64,000 bases of DNA from Cylindrospermum stagnale PCC 7417 (GCF_000317535.1 NC_019757.1:1773001-1837000); one strand, 5' to 3'; shown: positions 19,382 through 30,500, counted from the stretch's first letter. Made by a program: numbers and translations. The notes: generated by a model from the letters alone, not told the origin.

Positions 19382-21301
19382 TTAACGTCGTCGCCACCAG
19401 ATAATAGCTGCGGTGACTAAACCAACTAGGGGTAAAACCAACAGAGAAGACAAGATTAAAAGATTAGCTTGGTTAGTTGACAGGGTGATGCGACGATTTT
19501 TCGGTTCTTTGGGGCGAATCGAAAGGGGTTGCTGATCTTGCTGACTCAGCCAAGTAACGGAGTTGAGGAAGACATCTCCATTTAGTTGCTGCTGAAATAA
19601 GCCATCGGTAGCAAAATCTGAATTTCCTAACACTACCAATCTTGATTCGGTGGGAGTGGGTGCGGGTTTGGGTTCGGCTTGATTTGTTGGTGTCGGGCTA
19701 GGTTGACTTTGAGGTGTTGGCGATGTTGTTGGTGTCGGGCTAGGTTGACTTTGAGGTGTTGGTGATGTTGTTGGCGTCGGGCTAGGTTGACTTTGAGGTG
19801 TTGGTGATGTTGTTGGCGTCGGGCTAGGTTGACTTTGAGGTGTTGGTGATGTTGTTGGCGTCGGGCTAGGTTGACTTTGAGGTGTTGGTGATGTTGTTGG
19901 CGTCGGGCTAGGTTGACTTTGAGGTGTTGGTGATGTTGTTGGCGTCGGGCTAGGTTGACTTTGAGGTGTTGGTGATGTTGTTGGTGTCGGGCTAGGTTGA
20001 CTTTGAGGTGTTGGTGATGTTGTTGGTGTCGGGCTAGATTTGGCTGTTAGTTTTCTTTTAAACGCCATGCCCAAAGTCAGAGGCCCTTTGAGGTCTTTAC
20101 CTTCGTTAAACTCTAACTTTTCGTTTTGTTGGTCGCTTTCTGCCCAACTGTTGGGATAGGGTTTGGTTCGCAGTAGGGGAGTTGACTCAACACCAGCCAC
20201 TGGGGTAATTTCCAGAGGTCGGGCAACAGGGTAAAAAGAAATGCCGTTACCAAAATCTTTGGTGATTGGATGTTGTCCGTATTCTGTCACTAAGGGGGCA
20301 GCAGGGCCAAGTCCTAGGCTTTCTCCAGAGACATCAATTGCTAAACGATTATCTAGGCGCACTCCCCACTCTTTTAGCAGGTTGTCAATTTTAGGATCGG
20401 TTTTGGGATCTATCATCAGCAGTAAGTTACCGCCACGATTGAGATAATCTTGTAAGGCTTTGACTTCACCCTCAAATAGCGATCGCGTGGGTCCAGCTAC
20501 GATCAAGACAGTGGCATCTTCCGGAATTTTGGCATTGTCTGCTAAATTCAGCGGTGAGGTTGTGAAGTTTTTGTCACCTAATGCCTGAACCGCTTGTGAG
20601 ACTGCCTCTTTGCCGGCTGATAGTTGGTGTTCGCCGTGACCTTGGAGGAAATAAACTTTAACAGTAGTTGGACTGATGATTTGTTGCAGGCGATTAGTTA
20701 ATCTAATTTCTGTGAGGCGTACATTCTGATTTAATACATCTACTAATTGCCGTTTATCCCCAGATTCTAGGTAAACTTCACCAGGTTCTTTGACGGCAAA
20801 TTTTTCTGCTAGTCCTGGTTTTGCTTGGGGATTAATGTACTCAAAGGTAAACTTTGAACTTTGCCGCTGATAATTTTCTAGTAATTCTCGGTCTTGGGGA
20901 TTTTGAGTTGTGTCGAATATCCACACCTTAACTGGCTGTGGCAAAGTCCGCACCAATTCCCGTGATTGAGGGGCAAGGGTAAACAACTGGGTTTCTGTTA
21001 AATCTCTTCGCAGGTGGTAGCGAGTACCCAAAAAGTTAATTAATCCCAAAATTACCAAGACGGCGATAGTTGCTATTAGGGCATTAGTCCCGGCTTGGGT
21101 AGAACGACTCCTCCACCATTTACTCTGCTGGGTTTGCCAGACTATCCACAACCCACAGATGACAATGCCCGTAATTAGAAATGCTAAGGGGATTCGTCCC
21201 CAGGTTTCCGAGATTAACCCAGCTGTTAAGCCGACAACAACACAGAAGGGGCCCAGCCAAAACAGAAATGTCCAAAATTGCTTTTTTGCGAAATTAGTCA
21301 T
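19382..21301 (-). CDS. GldG-like ABC transporter auxiliary membrane protein with PT-repeat tract
   Basis: 639-residue protein of the Gldg family (ABC-type uncharacterised transport, IFT52/GldG-like). Several N-terminal hydrophobic segments (residues about 10-95) are followed by a large soluble domain with RDLTETQLFTLAPQSRELVRTL, VYFLQGHGE and LLLMIDPKTDP. Next is a low-complexity Pro/Thr/Ser tract of eight 14-residue units (SPTPTTSPTPQSQP type), then a short domain with RLVVLGNSDFATDG. A final transmembrane helix ends in WWRRR. The PT tract is absent from the family core and probably arose by slippage. The start codon is embedded in the heptamer array upstream. It is co-transcribed with an ABC permease and ATPase. 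Confidence 0.9.
   Translation of the reverse strand: MTNFAKKQFWTFLFWLGPFCVVVGLTAGLISETWGRIPLAFLITGIVICGLWIVWQTQQSKWWRSRSTQAGTNALIATIAVLVILGLINFLGTRYHLRRDLTETQLFTLAPQSRELVRTLPQPVKVWIFDTTQNPQDRELLENYQRQSSKFTFEYINPQAKPGLAEKFAVKEPGEVYLESGDKRQLVDVLNQNVRLTEIRLTNRLQQIISPTTVKVYFLQGHGEHQLSAGKEAVSQAVQALGDKNFTTSPLNLADNAKIPEDATVLIVAGPTRSLFEGEVKALQDYLNRGGNLLLMIDPKTDPKIDNLLKEWGVRLDNRLAIDVSGESLGLGPAAPLVTEYGQHPITKDFGNGISFYPVARPLEITPVAGVESTPLLRTKPYPNSWAESDQQNEKLEFNEGKDLKGPLTLGMAFKRKLTAKSSPTPTTSPTPQSQPSPTPTTSPTPQSQPSPTPTTSPTPQSQPSPTPTTSPTPQSQPSPTPTTSPTPQSQPSPTPTTSPTPQSQPSPTPTTSPTPQSQPSPTPTTSPTPQSQPSPTPTNQAEPKPAPTPTESRLVVLGNSDFATDGLFQQQLNGDVFLNSVTWLSQQDQQPLSIRPKEPKNRRITLSTNQANLLILSSLLVLPLVGLVTAAIIWWRRR
19686..20036 (-). 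repeat. 42-bp in-frame tandem repeat, eight full units
   Basis: Eight near-identical 42-bp units (19686-20021) plus a partial ninth, each encoding 14 residues of the PT-rich linker of the GldG-like protein. Units differ only by scattered single-base changes such as ggcgtc/ggtgtc. The period is a multiple of three, so copy-number change keeps the frame. Confidence 0.95.
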
Positions 21302-21363
21302 TGGTCATTGGTCATTGGTCATTGGTCATTGGTCATTGGTCATTGGTCATTGGTCATTGGTCA
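21301..21363. repeat. STRR heptamer array (TTGGTCA)9
   Basis: Nine perfect tandem TTGGTCA units. This is the short tandemly repeated repetitive (STRR) type described from heterocystous cyanobacteria. On the minus strand it reads TGACCAA and runs into the ATG of the GldG-like gene (21299-21301), replacing the usual ribosome-binding region between it and the upstream permease gene. Confidence 0.95.
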
Positions 21364-21401
21364 ATTGTCTTTGCTAATGACTACTAACTAATGACTAATA
21401 A

Positions 21402-22214
21402 CTAATTACGTTGGAAGCGTAGGGCATCTATTGATTGGGCGGTGAGAAAGATGCCCAAAACAATGTAACTGGCAAATAAAAGCAAGGCGCTGGTGTCGAA
21501 AATGCCTTGAACTAAGATGTTGTAGTGTTTGAGTAACGACAAATGACCCAAGGCTTCACCCAGGGGGCCGGGGATAGTTTTGGCGATCAAATCAACGAAT
21601 AATAGCAATAAAATTACGGCAAAGGTGAGGACAGCAGACAAAATTGTGCTGTCTGTTAATGAGGAAATAAACATTCCCAAGGACAATATTGCCGCTGCTA
21701 GCAAGATTAAGCCCAAATGACCCAGTAAGGGAATTGTGGGTGACATTGGTGGATTTGAGCCGTTGATGGCGATCGCTTCCAAGACTAGCATCGGCATCAG
21801 CATAGTGATAAAAAACGTTAGCACTCCTAATAACTTACCCACCGCTACTGCCCAATTGGTGACTGGTGACGTGGCTAAAAGTTCCAAAGTGCCCCGCTTG
21901 CGTTCTTCGGCGTAAAGTCCCATCGAGAGAATTGGCAGCACGAACAACAACAGCCACCCCATCCGGTCTAAAAATGCCCGCACAAATTCGTAAGGTACAT
22001 CTATCGGCGGTATTGGTACTCCTAATTGTTGCCCTTGTAAATCTATGTCGGCGACTGCTGGCAAAATCCCATCTGGGCCTAGCAAAATCATGACTAGGAA
22101 TAACCCTGCGATGAACCAAAACGCGCCTGCGATCGCATAAGCCAAAGGTGAAACAAAATAACTCTGTAACTCTCGGCGATAAATGGCAATAATATTACCC
22201 AGTACTATACCCAT
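21402..22214 (-). CDS. ABC transporter permease (ABC-2 / GldF-like)
   Basis: 270-residue polytopic membrane protein. It begins with IYRRELQSYFVSPLAYAIAG, typical of GldF/NosY-type ABC-2 permeases, and has about six hydrophobic segments. The cytoplasmic signature YAEERKRGTLELLATSPV is diagnostic of this family. Its start directly abuts the stop of the ATPase gene (22215), so the two are translationally coupled. It forms the membrane part of an exporter with the ATPase and the GldG-like protein. The substrate is unknown. Confidence 0.94.
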   Translation of the reverse strand: MGIVLGNIIAIYRRELQSYFVSPLAYAIAGAFWFIAGLFLVMILLGPDGILPAVADIDLQGQQLGVPIPPIDVPYEFVRAFLDRMGWLLLFVLPILSMGLYAEERKRGTLELLATSPVTNWAVAVGKLLGVLTFFITMLMPMLVLEAIAINGSNPPMSPTIPLLGHLGLILLAAAILSLGMFISSLTDSTILSAVLTFAVILLLLFVDLIAKTIPGPLGEALGHLSLLKHYNILVQGIFDTSALLLFASYIVLGIFLTAQSIDALRFQRN

Positions 22215-23222
22215 TTATGGGGTTTCTCCTTCTATGGCTGCTGCTGAGTCTACTTCAGTCTGCAAGTTCTTTTCTTCCGTAGTCAATTGCAAAAACACAT
22301 CTTCCAGAGTAGCGCTGACTCGCCGCATTTCATTTAAACTAAATCCTGCACGCATCAAGGCTGTAGCAATATCCCGTCCTGGTTCTTTTCCCGGTTGCGA
22401 TATTACCCGCAGATAGGCGCGGTTATCTTGGGGGGAACTATGCATGAGCGCCGTCGGCATTGATTCTACCAGACTGACACCGGAGATATTTTGCAATACT
22501 TGTTTTGCTAAAGCCGCTTCTCCCACTATCTCTAACTCATATCCTGAACCCCCTGACAACTGCGCCATCAGGTTTTCTGGGGTATTAGTCGCGACTATTT
22601 GACCACGATTAATGATGGCGACACGGCTGCAAGTCATGCTCACTTCTGGCAGAATGTGGGTAGACAGAATAATGGTGTGCGTCCCTGCAAGGCTTTTAAT
22701 TAAATTCCGCACCTCGATGATTTGCCGGGGATCAAGTCCGACGGTGGGTTCATCTAAAATGATCGCGGGTGGATCATGAACGATCGCTTGGGCGATGCCA
22801 ACTCTTTGACGATATCCTTTAGACAGTTTGCGAATAATTACCCGGCGTTTGTCTTGTAAATTGCAGCGTTCCATCGCTGCTTTGACCTTGTTGGGGCGAT
22901 CGCCTGCGGGTACTCCCTTAATTCGCGCGACAAAGTCCAAAAATCCCTCAACTGTCATTTCGGGGTATAACGGCGGTGTTTCCGGTAAATAGCCGATTCT
23001 CTGGCGCACAGAGAGGGAATTATCATGGACATCATAGCCGGCAATTCGGGCTGTACCGCTGGACGCTGGTAAATAGCCGGCTAAAATTCGCATGGTTGTA
23101 GTTTTGCCAGCGCCATTCGGCCCCAAAAACCCTAATATTTCCCCTGGTTCAACCCTAAAAGTGACATCATTTATCGCTGGGGTAGAACCGTATATTTTAC
23201 TTAAATGTTCAACTTCAATCAT
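22215..23222 (-). CDS. ABC transporter ATP-binding protein (GldA-like)
   Basis: 335-residue ATPase. It has Walker A GPNGAGKTT near residue 35, the Q-loop GYLPETPPLYPEM, the signature KLSKGYRQRVGIAQA (an LSKGY variant of LSGGQ), and Walker B AIILDEPTVGLDP with the switch His in LSTHILPEV. About 100 residues follow the nucleotide-binding domain, as in the CcmA/GldA class that partners ABC-2 permeases. It is the first gene of the minus-strand operon with the permease, the GldG-like and DUF4340 genes and possibly purU. Confidence 0.95.
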   Translation of the reverse strand: MIEVEHLSKIYGSTPAINDVTFRVEPGEILGFLGPNGAGKTTTMRILAGYLPASSGTARIAGYDVHDNSLSVRQRIGYLPETPPLYPEMTVEGFLDFVARIKGVPAGDRPNKVKAAMERCNLQDKRRVIIRKLSKGYRQRVGIAQAIVHDPPAIILDEPTVGLDPRQIIEVRNLIKSLAGTHTIILSTHILPEVSMTCSRVAIINRGQIVATNTPENLMAQLSGGSGYELEIVGEAALAKQVLQNISGVSLVESMPTALMHSSPQDNRAYLRVISQPGKEPGRDIATALMRAGFSLNEMRRVSATLEDVFLQLTTEEKNLQTEVDSAAAIEGETP

Positions 23223-23897
23223 CGGTCTGCTAGCGATCGCAATTTAATATCCACAATAGTGGCATTTTCTCCACATTCTTGTCTTGCGGCTACCATGTTA
23301 GCTTTCTCACACCACCTCCCATTCCTGCGACCCCTTCCAAGTAGGGTGCGTTAGGGAACGCACCTTCATAAAATTATCCATGCGTCTCTTCGACAATTAA
23401 ATATGCATTATCCAAAACCCTTATAGAGACCTTGCATGCAACGTCTTTACATTGTTTACCACCAGATGTCTAATAGAGAAACTTTAGATTTCAACCGATA
23501 AATTAAATTATATTTCTCCACAATTGACAAAATTCTTATTAATTAAGAATTTCATATTTTTCTCTAGCGAGAGAAATTCCAAAAAGGTAATTTCCCCGTG
23601 ATTTTATTAATAAAGCACCGTAATTCATACCAATAAAACATAAAAGATCACTTAGATATTTAGGCATTTGCCAAATAATCTATTCAGGAAATCTAGCAAT
23701 ACAAACGTATCAATTGACTAAGTATTATCAGTACACTTATTCTACTAAAAGCGAAAATAATTACTAAACAATCAAGTCTGCTGCTTCCTCTCAGCAATAC
23801 ATTTTCACTTTCTAATAGGAGTGCAAATAGAGAATGTACCCCCCCTCTTTTAAGTGGGTTTGGGGGCGATATTCAATGAACACGCTAACCGAACAGC
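23223..23897. other. Intergenic region with two small palindromic repeats
   Basis: 675 bases between divergent operons with no convincing gene. It holds a HIP1 site near 23234, a GTAGGGTGCGTT hairpin at 23341-23366 (GGTGCGTT and AACGCACC arms) and a degenerate copy of the GAGACGTTGCATGCAACGTC palindrome at 23424-23449. A C-run/G-run hairpin lies near 23839-23866, just upstream of the methylase gene. Promoters for both operons must lie here, but I cannot place them with confidence. Confidence 0.6.
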
Positions 23898-26800
23898 ATG
23901 AATTCCTCTACCGTTATGGGTGTGCTTATGTCAACATCACAACTACAAGATTCTGTCTCAAAATCACTCCAAAGTCTGAGAAACATTGATACACTCAAAA
24001 AAATGTTTTGGAGTCAACTGAACTACGAAAGAGTCAACCAACATCTTTCGCGTCGGACACTAAATAAAGCAGTTGCTAATCAACTGACAGAAGACCCATT
24101 GTTATTGGCTTCTGGGGGAATAGATAACGATTTTCATATTATTTACACCCATCTAAAATCAGAAGCTTTATCAAGACAAAGTGAAAGAATTATAGTTAAT
24201 GCATTACTCAAAGAACATCCTTATACACTATTTGTATTTTCTAACAAATCACAATCCCGCTGGCATTTTATCAACGTCAAATACGACAAAACACCTAAAA
24301 AACAAAGGCTATTTCGACGGATAACAGTTGGAGAAGGAGAACCATTACGCACAGCGACAGAAAGATTAAGTAAATTAGATTTAGAAAATCATCCCAATGC
24401 ATCAACCTTAGACATTCAAACACTCCATGATGAAGCCTTTGATGTCGAGAAAGTCACCCAAGAATTTTTTAGGGAATATCGAAAAACCTTTAAAAAAGTT
24501 GAAGCATTAATTACAGGAATTCAAGACAACGAACAAAAGCGGTTATTCACCCAAAAGCTTTTTAACCGCATCATGTTTATTGCCTTTATTCAAAAAAAAG
24601 GCTGGTTAGATTTTAAAGGTAATAGAGATTATCTCTCAGCCTTATGGAAAGATTACCAAGACGACAAAGACACATCAAACAAAAACTTTTATAGAGACAG
24701 ACTTGCACATCTTTTTTTTAGATGTTTAAATAACCCCCAGCAACATGATATTATTGGCATCAACAATGGTGGTTTTCTCAAAGAATTAATAGGTACTGTA
24801 CCCTACCTGAATGGTGGCTTATTTGAGGAAGACAACGATGATAAAAATCCTCAAATAATCATTCCTGATAATTGCATAGATAGCATTTTGCATGATTTAT
24901 TTCAACGCTTTGCATTTACCGTTACCGAAAGCACACCCTTCGATGTAGATGTCGCAGTTGACCCAGAAATGTTGGGTAAAATATTTGAAGAATTAGTTAC
25001 AGGTAGACATGAATCGGGAAGTTATTACACACCTAAACCGATAGTTTCTTTTATGTGTCGTGAAGCCATTAAAGGCTACTTGGAAAAATTCATAATTGAT
25101 AACTCAGGATTCATAATTAATCAAAAGGAGAATAGTAAAAGCATAGATGAATTTGTTGATGAACATGACGCATCTAATTTAAATAATCCAGAAGTGATTT
25201 TAGACGCATTGCATAAAGTCAAATGTTGTGATTTAGCTTGCGGAAGTGGAGCATATTTATTAGGAATGCTGCACGAATTGCTAGATTTACATCAGAGTTT
25301 AATTGCTGCTAACAATGAAATTCCCTTTAAAAGCATTTATGAAAGCAAGTTAGAAATTATCCAAAACAACCTTTATGGTGTAGATATTGATGTATTTGCG
25401 GTAAATATTGCTAGGTTGCGGTTGTGGTTATCTCTAGCTGTAGACTACGAAGGTGATAAACCCGAACCCTTACCCAACCTGAAATATAAAATTGAAATTG
25501 GTGATAGTTTAACAGCACCTAGTCCAGCAACCACAGGAATGATTAGGAGTGAGGTAATAAATCAATATCGTCAGAAAAAAGCCGAATATTTGCGAACTTC
25601 GGAAGGAGGTAAAAAGGAGAATTTAGAAAAAGAAATTGATAATTTAAAAAAAGAAGTTAGGTTGATAACCTATGGAACTCCCACAGCACAAGCTGGTTTT
25701 GATTGGGGTGTAGAGTTTGCAGAAGTATTTGCAGATGGTGGTTTTGATATTATTGTAGCCAACCCTCCTTATGTTAGACAGGAATTAATTAAACATTTAA
25801 AACCTGCATTGCAAAAAATTTATGCTTCTGTTTATACAGGAACATCTGATTTATATTGTTTCTTTTACGCGCGTGCTTTGCAACTGTTACGCGATGGAGG
25901 AATGTTAACGTTTATTACTCCTAATAAATGGTTTCGTGCAAAGTATGGGGAAAAGCTGAGAAAGTATATTGCTGAAACTTGTCAAGTTTACAGTATTACA
26001 GATTTTGGTGAGTTACCTGTATTTGCAAGTGCTGCTACTTTCCCGATGATTTTTATTTGTCAGAATGGAAAACTAGGAAGTAACTCAACTATTTTTACTC
26101 AAGTTAAATCTTTAGAACCTCCTTATCCTGATGTTTCAGAAATTATTCGAGATAAGGGTCAAAGTTTACCACATACAGCTATCAAGGATGCGAATTGGGT
26201 ACTAACACATACATCTTCTGCTAACCGTTTGCAAAAAATGGAAGCAGCAGGTATTCCCTTAGGTGAATATGTCAAAGGTCAGATTTATCGAGGTATAGTT
26301 ACTGGTTTTAATAAAGCCTTTTACATTGACGCATTAACAAGAGCCGAATTGATTGATAAAGACCCTAAAAGCGCAGAAATTATCAAGGCTCTAGTTGTTG
26401 GTGATAATGTTCGTAAATGGCAAATAAATTACCAAAATAAATGGGTTATATTTACTAAGCGGGGTCTTAATATAAACGCTTATCCTGCGGTTAAACAATA
26501 TCTTACTCAATTACGTCCGCTACTAGAACCAAAACCGCGAAATTGTTCATCATTAGATAAATGGCAAGGCCGTAAATCAGGCTCTTACCAATGGTATGAA
26601 ATTCAAGACAATATTTCCTTTTTTCAAGAATTTCAAAAAAATAAAATTGTCTTTCCTGATATTGGTAAATCTGCGAGATTTACCTTGGACAAAACAGGTT
26701 ATTATCTCGATGCAACTGCTAGTTGTATCGCTGTTGATGACTTGTATCTTCTTGGATTATTAAATTCTAATACAGTCTGGTCTTATGTAGTAGAACAGTG

Positions 26801-27005
26801 TGCTGTACTTGGTGACGCGGATAAAGGTGGACGCATTCGACTTAAATCATTTTACGTTGAAAAAATTCCCATTCCCAACGCATCAATAAAAGAACGAGAA
26901 ACAATAACTAAATTAGTTCAAAAATGCCTAGACGCAAAAGGTGTTAACTGTGAACAATGGGAAAAAGAAATAGATGAAAGAGTCGCAACCCTGTATGGAC
27001 TCTGA
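23898..27005 (+). CDS. Eco57I/type IIG-like N6-adenine DNA methyltransferase
   Basis: 1035-residue protein. The SAM-binding motif I is CDLACGSGAYLL (from residue 443) and the catalytic motif IV is NPPY (622-625, in DIIVANPPYVRQE), which specifies amino-methylation of adenine. PDVDVAVDPEMLGKIFEELV and the SGSYYTPKPIVSFM stretch are typical of the Eco57I/type ISP methylase class. The C-terminal 350 residues look like a TaqI-type target-recognition domain (LLGLLNSNTVWSYV). The N-terminal 350 residues have no PD-(D/E)xK nuclease that I can identify by eye. Alternative ATGs at 23919 and 23931 are possible; ribosome sites are weak. The PLD-helicase gene downstream suggests that nuclease and translocase functions sit in the partner. 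I infer self-DNA marking in a defence system. Confidence 0.9.
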   Translation: MNSSTVMGVLMSTSQLQDSVSKSLQSLRNIDTLKKMFWSQLNYERVNQHLSRRTLNKAVANQLTEDPLLLASGGIDNDFHIIYTHLKSEALSRQSERIIVNALLKEHPYTLFVFSNKSQSRWHFINVKYDKTPKKQRLFRRITVGEGEPLRTATERLSKLDLENHPNASTLDIQTLHDEAFDVEKVTQEFFREYRKTFKKVEALITGIQDNEQKRLFTQKLFNRIMFIAFIQKKGWLDFKGNRDYLSALWKDYQDDKDTSNKNFYRDRLAHLFFRCLNNPQQHDIIGINNGGFLKELIGTVPYLNGGLFEEDNDDKNPQIIIPDNCIDSILHDLFQRFAFTVTESTPFDVDVAVDPEMLGKIFEELVTGRHESGSYYTPKPIVSFMCREAIKGYLEKFIIDNSGFIINQKENSKSIDEFVDEHDASNLNNPEVILDALHKVKCCDLACGSGAYLLGMLHELLDLHQSLIAANNEIPFKSIYESKLEIIQNNLYGVDIDVFAVNIARLRLWLSLAVDYEGDKPEPLPNLKYKIEIGDSLTAPSPATTGMIRSEVINQYRQKKAEYLRTSEGGKKENLEKEIDNLKKEVRLITYGTPTAQAGFDWGVEFAEVFADGGFDIIVANPPYVRQELIKHLKPALQKIYASVYTGTSDLYCFFYARALQLLRDGGMLTFITPNKWFRAKYGEKLRKYIAETCQVYSITDFGELPVFASAATFPMIFICQNGKLGSNSTIFTQVKSLEPPYPDVSEIIRDKGQSLPHTAIKDANWVLTHTSSANRLQKMEAAGIPLGEYVKGQIYRGIVTGFNKAFYIDALTRAELIDKDPKSAEIIKALVVGDNVRKWQINYQNKWVIFTKRGLNINAYPAVKQYLTQLRPLLEPKPRNCSSLDKWQGRKSGSYQWYEIQDNISFFQEFQKNKIVFPDIGKSARFTLDKTGYYLDATASCIAVDDLYLLGLLNSNTVWSYVVEQCAVLGDADKGGRIRLKSFYVEKIPIPNASIKERETITKLVQKCLDAKGVNCEQWEKEIDERVATLYGL

Positions 27006-27117
27006 TAATTGATAATTAATATTGTAGGTGGGGTTTCAGATTCTAGCCAACAATTCATCATATATATTCAGTATCAAATGTTGGGTTTCGTTCCTCAAGC
27101 CAACCTGTATATATACT

Positions 27118-27438
27118 GAGTTTAGCTCCTTAAATGAATTGTAATGAGAGCTATTTGCTAACTTTGTGATGCGTCAGGGGACGCATCCTACCTGTAAAAT
27201 TTGTTTCTTAACCCACCTTCTTAATTTTGTGAGATATGAGAAGATTATCTGTAGGGTGCGTTCCCTAACGCACCTTTTGAGTTTAGCTCCTTAAATGAAC
27301 CGTAATGAGAGCTATTTGTTAAATTTGTGATGCGTCAGGGGACGCATCCTACCTGTAAAATGTGTTTCTTAACCCAGCTTCTTAATTTTGTGATATATCA
27401 GAAGATTAACTGTAGGGTGCGTTCCCTAACGCACCTTA
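27118..27438. repeat. 161-bp tandem duplication carrying paired hairpins
   Basis: Two adjacent, roughly 95% identical copies (27118-27278 and 27279-27438). Each contains an ATGCGTC/GACGCAT hairpin and a GGTGCGTT/AACGCACC hairpin of the GTAGGGTGCGT family seen elsewhere in the window. They fill most of the roughly 520-base gap between the methylase and helicase genes. No gene is visible in the gap. Confidence 0.92.
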
Positions 27439-27527
27439 TTAAGACTTTTAACGACACAAACCATACCCGATATTTGCTGTTTATTGTTAATGCGTAAGTT
27501 CTAAATTTGATTAAACAATTAAAAACT

Positions 27528-30500
27528 ATGCCCACACACGACATAATAGACAACCGAAATCAAAAATTAGTAGACCAAATAAACCGCATACTCGACACTA
27601 CAGAATCTGCAAAATTTGCAGTTGGTTACTTCTTTCTTTCCGGTTTCACCGCTATAGCTAAACCCCTCACCAATATTAAACAACTCCGCTTATTAATTGG
27701 AAACACCAGCAACCGCGAAACTATCGAACAAATAGCCCAAGGATATCGCAGATTAGAATTAATAGCCGATAAAATCGAAGCCCAAACCTACCCAAAACGC
27801 AGCGAAGAAAAACGGATGGCTCAAGATACAGCAGCTAATATCCGTTCTAGCATAGAACTAATGGATCAGACAGACGAAGCTGAAACATTAGTTAAAAATC
27901 TCGTGCAGATGATAGAAGAAAAACGGCTGCAAGTCCGTGTTTACACCAAAGGAACATTACACGCTAAAGCCTATATTTTCGATTATGGTACTATATATGA
28001 TGCTAAAGGTAGATTATTAGAACGGACAGAGAAAGGTATCGCTGTAGTTGGTTCTTCCAACCTTACCCTTTCTGGTATCTCCCATAATACAGAACTCAAC
28101 GTCATCATTCACGGTAACGATAACCATAGAGAATTAACTAACTGGTTTGAAGAACTTTGGAACGAAGCAGAAGATTTTAATGAAGCTTTAATGCGGGAAA
28201 TGAAACAATCTTGGGCTGTTTCTCCAGTCACTCCTTATGATATTTATATGAAAACTCTCTATAGTTTAGTCAAAGATAGATTAGAAGATATAAACCCCAA
28301 AGATTTAATTTTACAAGATGACGAAATTACTAAACAATTAGCTGAGTTTCAAAAAGTTGCTGTTAATAACGCAGTTCAAAATATCCGCGACTATGGAGGT
28401 GCTTTTGTTTCTGATGTTGTCGGACTAGGTAAAAGCTTTATCGGTGCTGCAATTGTTAAACGTTTTGAACAAACAGAACGCGCACGTCCTTTAATTATTT
28501 GTCCCGCACCGCTGCTAGAAATGTGGGAACGTTATAATGAAGTTTACCAGCTAAATGCTCGCATTTTATCAATGGGAATGCTGAAAGAAGGTGAGGAAAG
28601 CGGGTTTAAGGTTTTATTAGAAGATTTCAAATATAAGGATAGAGATTTTGTTTTAATTGACGAAAGTCATAATTTGCGAAATCACAATACCCAAAGATAT
28701 AAAGTTTTAGAAACTTTTTTAGCTGCTGGTAAACGTTGTTGCTTGCTAACTGCAACTCCCCGCAATAAAAGTGCTTGGGATATTTACCACCAATTAAAGC
28801 TATTTCACCAAGATGATAATACAGATTTACCGATAGACCCCCCAAACTTAAAGGAATATTTCCAGTTAGTCGAAAAAGGAGAGAAAAAATTACCAGAATT
28901 ACTCTCGCATATTCTGATTCGTCGCACCCGTAACCATATCTTACGTTTTTATGGACGTGACTCACAAACCCATAAAGATGTAGACTCAACTAACTTTCGA
29001 GAATACCTCGACGGAACCCGACGCGCTTATGTGGTTGTCGGTGGTAAACATCGTTTTTTCCCGAAGCGAGAATTAGAAACTATTGAGTACAGTATTGAGG
29101 ATACATACCAAGGACTGTACCAGGAATTACGTCAATACATGGGTAAGTCTCGCAAGCGTCAATTAGTCAAACCACCCACTAATGAACTTAGCTATGCGCG
29201 ATATGGACTTTGGAATTATGTTTTAAAGGATAAACAAAAGCAAGAACCTTATAATACTTTACAGCGTGCGGGTTCTAATCTGCGCGGACTGATGCGAGTG
29301 TTGTTATTTAAACGCTTTGAGTCGAGTGTTTATGCTTTCCAAGAAACTATTAAAAAATTATTGTTAGTCCATGAAAGATTTGTCAATGCGCTATCTCAAG
29401 GTTTTATTCCCGCAGGAGAAGAAGCGCAAACTCTGCTATCGGAAGATGTTAACGCAGGGGAGGAGCAAGATTTGATTGATGGGTTACGTCAAGTTTCTGA
29501 TAAATATGATTTAGCAGACTTTGATGGAAAGAAGTTACAGCAGCATATCGCACATGATATTAATATTTTTAAAAAGATTATAGCATTAGTTGAGCCAATT
29601 ACGCCTGATAAAGATGCTAAATTACAAACTTTGCTTAAATGGTTAAATAAACCTCTTCTTAGGGATAAAAAAAGGTTAATTTTTACTCAATATGCTGATA
29701 CTGCTAGATACCTTTATGAGAATTTAAACCCCCAAGGTAAATGTGATGATATTGAGGTAATTTATAGCGGTAGCAATAAGAATAAATCTCGTTTGGTGGG
29801 AAGATTTGCACCTAATGCTAATCGGGAATATAAATTTAAGTCTGGGGAATCGGAAATAAATACCCTTGTTGCTACCGATGTTTTAGCAGAAGGGTTAAAT
29901 CTCCAAGATGGGGATTTAATTATAAATTATGATTTACACTGGAACCCAGTTAAATTAATTCAACGTTTTGGCAGAATTGATAGAATTGGCAGCGAAAAGG
30001 ATATAATTTATGGATATAATTTTTTACCTGAGTTAGGTATTGAACGCAATTTAGGTTTAAGGCAAAAGCTGAAAAATAGGATTCAGGAAATTCATGATAC
30101 TATCGGTGAAGATGCAGCGATTCTTGATGGTAGTGAACAATTAAATGAAGAAGCAATGTATGCTATTTATGAGCAAGAAGCTAAACAATTGAGTCTCTTT
30201 GATAATGACGAAGAGGATTTTTTGAATTTAAATGAAGCTGAGGAAATTCTCAGAAAATTACAGAAAGATAATCCAGAAGAATTTGAGCGAATTGCTAATT
30301 TACCCCAGGGTATCCGCACTGCTAAATTCTCATTACAGCATCAGGGTACTTTTGTTTTTTGTGAAGCATCAGACCCAAATCGACCGGATATCAAGGGTTA
30401 TCAACAATTGTTTTTATTAGATAATAAGGGAAATATAGTTTCTAGAGACATTCCCCGCATTTTGGGTGCAATTAAAGCTGATTCTACTATTCCTAGTATA

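Noticed and set aside
21159-21377. Frame ending in repeated SLVIGHW residues
   Set aside because: This is a translation of the TTGGTCA heptamer array and the antisense of the GldG-like gene, not a protein.
23335-27440. Repeated GTAGGGTGCGT-type hairpins might form a CRISPR array
   Set aside because: The copies are not regularly spaced and lack unique spacers of constant length. They are dispersed palindromic elements plus one tandem duplication, and no cas genes are present.
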